This document shows, in pieces, positions 34,822 through 41,484 of a stretch of DNA of 64,000 nucleotides; position 1 is the first letter of the stretch, and each line of letters begins with the position of its first letter. Source of the stretch: VXRD01 sp965232265. Its GTDB lineage: Bacteria > Latescibacterota > UBA2968. The notes beneath the pieces were generated by a model. That model did not search any database and had not been told where the DNA came from. It saw only the letters and a program-made list of their open reading frames with translations. The translations under genes and the position numbers were made by a program. The stretch is taken from NCBI GenBank assembly GCA_965232265.1, contig CBDDPH010000002.1, forward strand, positions 1,240,001 through 1,304,000, given 5' to 3'.

Positions 34822-35793
34822 ATGTCGGATACATTGAAAGTCGTGCAGGATACATTGCAGACAATTGCGACGCGGGCCAGGCCGTTTGATTATGTTCGAA
34901 ATATCAAGCTGTCGATGTCGGAGACGCTGGGAGAGTCCATAGTCGGCATTTTATATGCGATAGTGATATTGATTGTCTTGCTCTTTGCCTATAAGATATC
35001 GAAGAAAGTGATCATCCTGGCGATGGAGGAACACAAGCGCACGGATGCACAAATCCGGCAGTTTTTGACGATGTGGCGGTATTCGTTTATGCTGGTCGGT
35101 ATTCTCTTTGTTATCGTGAGTCTGTCGGGGTCTCTGGCGGCAATGGGGCTGACTGTTGCTTTTGTGGGTATGGTTTTGGGCTGGTCTCTTCAGCGGCCGG
35201 TAACAGGCGTGGCCGCATGGTTGATGGTGATGATTAAGCGGCCTTTTAAAATTGGGGATCGCATTATTATTCAGGGTGTGCGGGGCGATGTTTTGGAAAT
35301 TTCACCAACGCATGTTTTGCTGGGTGAGGTCGGCGGTACAATTGGCGGTGAAGAGTCTTCCAACCGCGGCATTTTGATTCCCAATGCGGTGTTATTCGAC
35401 CAGATGGTGATCAATTACGCCGTGTCTCAAGAGACGAAGTATATCCTGGATGAGGTGCCCGTAAGGGTGTCCTACGATTCGGATTACAAATTGGCGGAAG
35501 AGACACTGATCACTTGTGCGCAGGAAGTGACGGGAACAATTGTAGAGGAGACGGGAAAAGAACCCGAGGTGCGAGCGGAATTTTTTGATTCGGGGGTTTT
35601 GATGCGCTTGCGCTATCAATCAATTGCCGTAGAGCGACAAAAGATATCGACCGAAATTGTCGCAAAAATTGTGGAGGCATTTGCGAATAGCGACCGCCTA
35701 GGCTTTGCGTATCCACATTCGGCAGTGGAATATAAATCGGTTGAGAGTGCTTCCCTTCCACCGATGTTTAAGGAAGTAAGCCTCAACACATAG
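34822..35793 (+). CDS. MscS-type channel (third of three, divergent)
   Basis: A 323-residue MscS-type protein with three helices (about 35-55, 85-105, 108-128), a pore-like stretch MGLTVAFVGMVLGWSLQRPVTG, and the beta domain MIKRPFKIGDRIIIQGVRGDV with an insertion of Gly/Glu residues (VGGTIGGEESSNRG) before IPNAVLFDQMVINYA. It is more diverged than the first two, with a longer N-terminus. AAAGGG precedes the ATG. It ends the cluster. Confidence 0.85.
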   Translation: MSDTLKVVQDTLQTIATRARPFDYVRNIKLSMSETLGESIVGILYAIVILIVLLFAYKISKKVIILAMEEHKRTDAQIRQFLTMWRYSFMLVGILFVIVSLSGSLAAMGLTVAFVGMVLGWSLQRPVTGVAAWLMVMIKRPFKIGDRIIIQGVRGDVLEISPTHVLLGEVGGTIGGEESSNRGILIPNAVLFDQMVINYAVSQETKYILDEVPVRVSYDSDYKLAEETLITCAQEVTGTIVEETGKEPEVRAEFFDSGVLMRLRYQSIAVERQKISTEIVAKIVEAFANSDRLGFAYPHSAVEYKSVESASLPPMFKEVSLNT

Positions 35794-35879
35794 AGGACAA
35801 AATGGCTTTGTTGTACAAAAAAAATAAAAAAGATTCCTGAGAAACTGTCTTAACCCTCCAGCCTCAATCATGGATGAAA

Positions 35880-35911
35880 AAGCCCCGGACGTCATCTAAC
35901 GCCCGGGGCTT
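35880..35911. terminator. Bidirectional terminator after the channel cluster
   Basis: A 9-bp stem AAGCCCCGG / CCGGGGCTT (35880-35888 with 35903-35911), 86 nt after the last MscS stop. The minus strand continues into five T and the plus strand into a T-rich stretch. Confidence 0.7.
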
Positions 35912-35961
35912 CTATTCATTAGCGGTCAGCCTTCAGCAAAAACCTCCTGGATCGCGGCTTT

Positions 35962-36008
35962 AAGCATGCCGCGATGACAATGGCAAAGCATGCCGCGATG
36001 ACAATGGC
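35962..36008. repeat. 23-nt tandem repeat, two copies
   Basis: AAGCATGCCGCGATGACAAT plus GGC occurs at 35962-35984 and 35986-36008, one base apart. Part of a 333-nt gene-free stretch (35794-36126) made of repeats. Confidence 0.7.
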
Positions 36009-36014
36009 AGCCTT

Positions 36015-36037
36015 CCCCGTAATGCTCTTATACGGGG
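36015..36037. repeat. CCCCGTA palindrome repeat, copy 1
   Basis: CCCCGTA / TACGGGG arms around a 9-nt loop; a near copy is at 46351-46373. Confidence 0.55.
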
Positions 36038-36045
36038 TCACGCCC

Positions 36046-36088
36046 CTGCTTAAGACGTGCAGGGGCAGGCTCTGCATGTCTTAAGCAG
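36046..36088. repeat. Long inverted repeat
   Basis: 16-nt arms (36046-36061 and 36073-36088) starting CTGCTTAAGAC and ending GTCTTAAGCAG, with one mismatch and an 11-nt loop. No T-run follows, so it is a repeat and not a clear terminator. Confidence 0.65.
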
Positions 36089-36126
36089 GCGTCCAGGAAA
36101 CTCTTTATTAGCCATCAGCCAACTAT

Positions 36127-36315
36127 TCAATACGTAACTTGATGCCTATCTCTCGTAATCAACCGATATCCCAGATACACCAGAACCACGGGAATTGCCA
36201 CCTTCAACACAAAAATCAAAATACTAAAAACCGTTCCAATGAGCGCCATCAGCAAGCAAAATGCAACAAACCCACCGACGGCCAGCAAGGCAATGCCGAA
36301 TAATTTTGCCAACAT
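36127..36315 (-). CDS. Small two-helix membrane protein downstream of pspA
   Basis: A 62-residue protein with two hydrophobic helices (about 5-25 and 28-51) and a short basic tail. GAGGAG lies 7 nt before the ATG, and it starts 2 nt after the pspA stop. The position recalls small membrane partners of PspA in other bacteria (PspB/C-type), but no PspB motif is seen, so this is only a contextual guess. Confidence 0.7.
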   Translation of the reverse strand: MLAKLFGIALLAVGGFVAFCLLMALIGTVFSILIFVLKVAIPVVLVYLGYRLITRDRHQVTY

Positions 36316-36317
36316 GA

Positions 36318-36983
36318 TTACTTCTCCTCAGATTCATTATTCTGGTCTGCACTTTGTTTTATCTTCTCCTTCAACACCTGCATCTCAGCCTCGACGCGCT
36401 GCTTTCGCGCCAGTTGATCAAACTCTTCTTGCAACTGTGCATCGCCCGCCATCTCAGCATAGATCTCAGCAGTCGCTTCCTCCCGCGCCACATCCCGCAC
36501 GAACCGATCATAAGCTTCTACACGCGCATCCTGTCGCATCTCCTGCGCCACCTGTCTGCGAATCGCCAGCGTGCTCTGCTGCGCGCGGGCAGACGCCAAC
36601 TTCGCCTTCAGTTCTGAGAGCCGCTGCTTCAGCATCGCCGTCACCGCTTCCGCTTCCTCACGCGCTTTTTGCAGGGTATTGACTGCCTCATCAACCATCA
36701 CCTTCTGAGACAGTGCTTTCCGCGCCAACTCCTCCTCACCGGCATCCATAACATCCTCTGCCTTGCGCGCCCACAAAGCCGACTCTTCCCGCTTCTGGGC
36801 AATCCGACGCGCCAGCAACTTCTCATTGGCCATCGCCTGTGCCACGGCAACCACCGCATCATCCAGCGCGTCCTCCATATCCAGAACCATCTGCCGCACC
36901 ATCTTCTTAGGATCCTCTATCTTATTCAGAACATCGTCAACCTCGGCGCGAACCACATTGCTTATTCTTGAAAAAGTACCCAT
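36318..36983 (-). CDS. pspA: PspA/IM30-family membrane-stress protein
   Basis: A 221-residue, almost entirely helical, coiled-coil protein of the PspA/Vipp1 (ESCRT-III-like) superfamily that binds and stabilises stressed inner membrane. It has the family start FSRISNVVRAEVDDVLNKIEDPKKMVRQMV and the middle ANEKLLARRIAQ; the C-terminus is short and Glu/Lys rich. AAGGAG lies 6 nt before the ATG. A consensus sigma54 promoter lies upstream at 37036-37051, as for E. coli pspA. A PspF-type activator is not in the window. It converges on the channel cluster. Confidence 0.92.
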   Translation of the reverse strand: MGTFSRISNVVRAEVDDVLNKIEDPKKMVRQMVLDMEDALDDAVVAVAQAMANEKLLARRIAQKREESALWARKAEDVMDAGEEELARKALSQKVMVDEAVNTLQKAREEAEAVTAMLKQRLSELKAKLASARAQQSTLAIRRQVAQEMRQDARVEAYDRFVRDVAREEATAEIYAEMAGDAQLQEEFDQLARKQRVEAEMQVLKEKIKQSADQNNESEEK

Positions 36984-37035
36984 GGCATATCTCCTTCTGG
37001 TTATTGGTTATCGATCAAATGCACACCTGTCTTTC

Positions 37036-37051
37036 TGCAATATCCGTGCCA
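37036..37051 (-). promoter_or_regulatory. Sigma54 promoter of pspA
   Basis: The minus strand reads TGGCACGGATATTGCA, an exact match to the -24/-12 consensus TGGCACG-N4-TTGCA. The start point would be about 40 nt before the pspA ATG. No other sigma54-like site was noticed in the window. Confidence 0.82.
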
Positions 37052-37109
37052 AAACATCTTTTGAACTCTATCTTATTGTTTTTTATAGAAATAAAATTTT
37101 TCCGAGTAC

Positions 37110-37151
37110 AAAAAAACCGCCTGTATTGGCAAAATAAACCATCACAGGCGG
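37110..37151 (-). terminator. Rho-independent terminator after the PorV-like gene
   Basis: An 8-bp stem CCGCCTGT / ACAGGCGG (37117-37124 with 37144-37151) is followed on the minus strand by seven T. It ends the TonB-surface protein-PorV unit. Confidence 0.82.
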
Positions 37152-37236
37152 CTAAATACACCGATAAGAAGTAAGAAAAGAGAAGGAAGAAGGCCCAACC
37201 CAACCACCCTAAAGCTGGTGCCTCATCCACTTTCAC

Positions 37237-37276
37237 ACTTCACACTTCATACTTCACACTTCATACTTCACACTTC
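37237..37276. repeat. Heptamer tandem repeat ACTTCAY
   Basis: Five full ACTTCAC/ACTTCAT heptamers (37237-37271) and a partial sixth abut the stop codon of the PorV-like gene. The pattern could be a slippage-prone microsatellite in the 3' untranslated region. Confidence 0.7.
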
Positions 37277-38331
37277 TAAAACCCAAGTCCCACAGTCAAC
37301 CAGTGATTATCCTGAAAGTACTCGGTTCTGCCATAGGCATAATCCACTTGAAAAGCCATATTGCCCAGGGGCACATTGAGACCAAACCCAAACGTCGGCC
37401 CCAAAATATATTCCTTCTTAAACCCGCTGGGCAGGGCATCACCTGTTGGAGAAGCCACATACCCTCCGCGCAACTGAAGGACTTGCTTCATCGAATACTC
37501 CACGCCAGCCTGATACTCGTCAGTCGCCAAATTGTTATTGCGGAAGGTCGCAGAAAAAGCAGCTGTGCCCAATGCGTCTTCATAGAAACGATATGAAAAA
37601 CCGATTTCTATGGACGTGGGCAACTCAGCCGCTGCCAGCGACGTGCGGAAACTGCGCGACCCGGATTGGGGATCGGCCTCTGGAAGCGCGTCTTGCAATC
37701 TCACCACCCGATCCAGATCCGGACCATCAAACCGCAGGTCTGGACCATAGTTTCGCATAGCAATGCCCAGCGTCAAACCTTTTAGCGCGGTCTTGTACTG
37801 GAAACCAAAATCAAACGCCAGACCATTGGCGACCTCTCGCTTAATCGCCTCGTGGATATATTTGATCGTGGTGCCAAACGACACGCGGTCTGTCAACAAT
37901 TGCGAATACGTAAATGTCACGCACGAAAACCTCGGCGAGAGTATCTCACCCGTGCCTTCGGGCGATTCCTCGGTCGTCACAATAATATCGCCCACCGCAA
38001 ACACGCGGGCACTGATCCCCACCGAAATATCATCCCGCAGACGTGTGGTAATCGCAAAATAATTCACATTCATATCCGCGATATAATCCAGATATGAAAA
38101 CACGGCTTCGCGCTTATGCGTTCCAAAAACCAATCCCGAGGGATTCCACTGCAATGCCTCCGCACCTTTTACGTGAGCCAGTATGGCGCCCCCAAGTGCT
38201 GTACCGCGCGAACCAATTGGAATGCGCAACTCTTGTGCCGCGGCTGTGCCGATGCGGCTCTCATCGCCTGCACGGGCATCCTGAACGATCAATGACAGCG
38301 CGGCAAACAGAAAAATCATCTTCCTGAACAT
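37276..38331 (-). CDS. PorV/PorQ-family outer-membrane beta-barrel protein
   Basis: A 351-residue outer-membrane protein with signal peptide ending DARA. The start AAAQELRIPIGSRGTALGGA, then WNPSGL and the VGISARVF and GTTIKYIHEAI strands match the PorV/UPF0164 barrel group, part of type IX secretion-like systems or TonB-linked uptake in FCB bacteria. It ends HWLTVGLGF, a terminal Phe. GGAGG precedes the ATG. The same-direction giant surface protein and TonB receptor precede it with short gaps, so all three form one unit. Confidence 0.85.
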   Translation of the reverse strand: MFRKMIFLFAALSLIVQDARAGDESRIGTAAAQELRIPIGSRGTALGGAILAHVKGAEALQWNPSGLVFGTHKREAVFSYLDYIADMNVNYFAITTRLRDDISVGISARVFAVGDIIVTTEESPEGTGEILSPRFSCVTFTYSQLLTDRVSFGTTIKYIHEAIKREVANGLAFDFGFQYKTALKGLTLGIAMRNYGPDLRFDGPDLDRVVRLQDALPEADPQSGSRSFRTSLAAAELPTSIEIGFSYRFYEDALGTAAFSATFRNNNLATDEYQAGVEYSMKQVLQLRGGYVASPTGDALPSGFKKEYILGPTFGFGLNVPLGNMAFQVDYAYGRTEYFQDNHWLTVGLGF

Positions 38332-38355
38332 GTTATTCCTCCATTCAGCGATTCG

Positions 38356-41300
38356 TTAAAATGTGTTCAGTGTCTCAGCTTCCATGAACACCGCGCACTT
38401 GATAAAATGCGTACCGATATTTGGCGCCTCAAAATGCGCGATATAAATGCCGCTGGCAACCAGCACGCCCTGATCTGTTTTCATGTCCCAGGTATCAAAC
38501 GACAAACCGTTATTGTGCTCAATCGTCCGCACCAGATCGCCCGACAGACTGAAAATTCGGATCGTACACTGCGCGGGCAAATTGGTAAAACGCATCTGGC
38601 GTGCGAGAGAAGTGAATTCATAAGACGAACGCCCCAGATACGGATTGGGCACCGCCAAAATTTTTGTCAAATCCTCCACCGCCAACGTTTGATCGTTGCG
38701 AATCGCGCCCTGCGTGTTAAATGCAAACACGTCGTTGGGCCCATTGACGTGATTGGCCAGAAGCAAAAACGAATCGCCATCCTGCGGGAACCGATCTGCC
38801 GCGCGGCGAGCAGCCCATACAATATACATAATGGGCGGCGCCGGATTGTCGTTGATCATGCCCTGCGACAACTCCGCCACATTGGAATCGTTGTCTGGCT
38901 CGGTATAATCCCGATCAAAAATAAACAGCCACTCGCGCGGTCCACCGCCCGCCAAATTGCTGACATCGTTGTAATAGGCCGGACCATACGCGCCATTGAC
39001 CAGGCCGCCGGGCTGATTGTTTTCCAGCCAACCCACTTCGAGGCGGCGATTATTTTCAACATCCCAAGCCGAAAGCGCGATGGGATTGCGCTCCTGATAC
39101 ACATATACACCGGGGCCCGATGTATTGATAATATAATTGCTCCAGTCATAAGGTACCTGTGTCGTCGTCTGATCCGCAGGAGCAGGAGGAGGCGCACCCG
39201 CGCCGCGCAAATACCGGTAGCCATAAGACACATTGGGATTGGTCAGGTCAATGGGTTTGTACTGATCCTCGCCTTCATCTTCAATCACACTGGTAAATCG
39301 CAATTCCACATTGACCAACCGCGCAGGCGGCACACTCGTGGGACCAAACCACCAACGGGCAACATCGCCCGTCATCGCACCGTTAAATCCCTCGGCACCC
39401 CAGTTGGTATTTGCCCAAGTGTACCATCGCTCGCCCGATGGAATATCCCAATCTTTCATGCCGAGAGGCGGGCCAGTCACGCGCACCAACAAACCCTCGA
39501 CAATCGGATTGGCAATCGCCGCATCCAGTGAGGCGTGCTGCTGCCTATCTGAAAGCACGGCCTGGCCGCTTGAGAGATTGATCAAATCCCACACCGTTCC
39601 GGCCTCGGTATCGCGGAAACGCACTTCGTAAGACGCGCCCGTGACCTGTGTATCGTCAACCACCTCCACAGCCACGACACCATCGCTTGAACCCGATGTG
39701 TGCTCAACAACACTATCCACAGCCACGGCATTGAATCGCGTCCCCGCAGTGGGACCGCGTGGCACAATGCCATTGGCCGGAATCAACTCATCCGAAAGGG
39801 GCTTAAACGTCATGCGCCCATCAGCCAGCGGTGTGATAGATGTCTCGAGCGTCTTCGGCGACCTGCTCTCATTCAACGAATACGCCGTCACCGAAAAATA
39901 ATAGGTTTTCCCCGTCACCAGCCTACCGCCCAAAACCTTGTCCTCGGTCAGTTCTATATAGCGCCGAATGCCCGAGTCACCGCCAAATTGCACGGGCGAG
40001 TTGACCACCACACCGGTGCCTTCATCGAACTGATTGTCAAAAATAATGGCCGAGCCATTGATCACGTCATAAGTCGCAAGGCGTCTCCATGGACCAGCGA
40101 TCGACTCGCCCTGATACACGTTATACCCTTCAAATTCATAGTCGCCCGAAGCGACCTCTGAATCAGCTCCCCAGGTCAACTGAACTTTGCCATTGCCTAT
40201 GTGATCACCCGTCACAGCCACCGACACATTGGGTGAGGGCGGAGGCGATGGCAATGCAAAATTGGCGTCAAAAGCCGATTGGGCAAATGTATCGTTAAAA
40301 CGCGCAGCCGTAATCGACGTGAGGCGATCCTGACCTTGACCAACAATAATGGCGCCCACCACCTCCTGTGTATCGCCTGGCGCGAAGGTAAACGGACCCG
40401 CCGTGAGCATAAAGCGGCGATCAGCCGGATTTTCGTCAAGCCAGCCCGTGCCCGCAACCGGATCGCCATCGACCATAAAAGCCTTCACCTGACCCGTAAT
40501 TGGATCGGTGTGATCGGCCACGCCGCCATCCGGGTCAAGCCCCTTCATGTAATTATAGGTCTCTTCTGCGGTATGAGGATCCGTGCCGTTGATATATTTG
40601 TTAAACGACGTCATGGGCAATTCCACACCGTCATCGCCAATCGGACCCTTGAAAAAGTCATATCCCACGGCCGGAGGTGACGAACCATATTGTGCATCTA
40701 CGTTTGACCCGTTATAACAAAACCCAAAGCTGGTCTCCACATCGCAGCCCACCAGATCGTTGTCGAACTGCCCCAGATCGGGGTCGGACCACAGCGACAC
40801 ATAAGTGCTATCGATGGTATTGCCACCCTTGTTGATAATCAAAAATTTGACGAATACCACATTGCCCAGTGGACCTGTGCGGTCAAACGCAAATGTCGTC
40901 TGCTGTATTTCAACGCCCAAAGGCGCGGTCTGCATATTGGTGTGAGAACCCGGATCGGCATCGTTATAAACCGCCCACAGGGTCTGATCACCTAAGACCA
41001 TCGGCGTACCATCCGGATTGACCGGCGCGCCGTCTTCGACCGGCCACTGTGCGTAATCCGGGTTTTCCGGGCCGTCGCCTTTGTTGATCTTATACACGCG
41101 ATAGCGGTCGAGTTGCGGGTCGGCAGGTGTGCCATCGGGCAAAATCGGCCCGGGTGCAAACTCAAACGAATACTCGGCAATCGCCACGCGAATCTCGCCA
41201 TTGACCTTGCCCGCAATCCACGGACCAGAGGCAAATACCGCGGTTTTGCCCGTGCCCTTGGGAAATTCGAGCCCCGAAGCTCCGGTCGCCAGGTCCCATG

Positions 41301-41469
41301 CAAATGATCCCTGATTGGTCACAAACATTTTGATATTGTTCACATCAATCACTTGATCATTGCTAATTTTACCCAGCCGCGGCTTTTGCGAGGGCGATAC
41401 AGCCAGCGCAACACCAGCCATGCTCACGCTCATCAAAGTTAGTTTCAGAATATTCAAAAAGCTTTTCAT
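38356..41469 (-). CDS. Giant secreted surface protein with a FlgD/T9SS-like C-terminal module
   Basis: A 1037-residue exported protein with signal peptide to about residue 24. The body is rich in beta-structure and Asp/Gly/Asn (for example DPDLGQFDNDLVGCDVETSF), with a fibronectin-like segment (about 420-545) and a C-terminal module of about 95 residues with NPYLG, FTNLPAQCTIRIFSLSGDLVRTI and the WDMKTDQGVLVASGIYIAH motif seen in FlgD-type Ig and type IX sorting domains. It lies between the TonB receptor and the PorV-like protein. Its ligand or substrate cannot be read from sequence. Confidence 0.75.
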   Translation of the reverse strand: MKSFLNILKLTLMSVSMAGVALAVSPSQKPRLGKISNDQVIDVNNIKMFVTNQGSFAWDLATGASGLEFPKGTGKTAVFASGPWIAGKVNGEIRVAIAEYSFEFAPGPILPDGTPADPQLDRYRVYKINKGDGPENPDYAQWPVEDGAPVNPDGTPMVLGDQTLWAVYNDADPGSHTNMQTAPLGVEIQQTTFAFDRTGPLGNVVFVKFLIINKGGNTIDSTYVSLWSDPDLGQFDNDLVGCDVETSFGFCYNGSNVDAQYGSSPPAVGYDFFKGPIGDDGVELPMTSFNKYINGTDPHTAEETYNYMKGLDPDGGVADHTDPITGQVKAFMVDGDPVAGTGWLDENPADRRFMLTAGPFTFAPGDTQEVVGAIIVGQGQDRLTSITAARFNDTFAQSAFDANFALPSPPPSPNVSVAVTGDHIGNGKVQLTWGADSEVASGDYEFEGYNVYQGESIAGPWRRLATYDVINGSAIIFDNQFDEGTGVVVNSPVQFGGDSGIRRYIELTEDKVLGGRLVTGKTYYFSVTAYSLNESRSPKTLETSITPLADGRMTFKPLSDELIPANGIVPRGPTAGTRFNAVAVDSVVEHTSGSSDGVVAVEVVDDTQVTGASYEVRFRDTEAGTVWDLINLSSGQAVLSDRQQHASLDAAIANPIVEGLLVRVTGPPLGMKDWDIPSGERWYTWANTNWGAEGFNGAMTGDVARWWFGPTSVPPARLVNVELRFTSVIEDEGEDQYKPIDLTNPNVSYGYRYLRGAGAPPPAPADQTTTQVPYDWSNYIINTSGPGVYVYQERNPIALSAWDVENNRRLEVGWLENNQPGGLVNGAYGPAYYNDVSNLAGGGPREWLFIFDRDYTEPDNDSNVAELSQGMINDNPAPPIMYIVWAARRAADRFPQDGDSFLLLANHVNGPNDVFAFNTQGAIRNDQTLAVEDLTKILAVPNPYLGRSSYEFTSLARQMRFTNLPAQCTIRIFSLSGDLVRTIEHNNGLSFDTWDMKTDQGVLVASGIYIAHFEAPNIGTHFIKCAVFMEAETLNTF

Positions 41470-41484
41470 GTTCTAATCTCCCAT

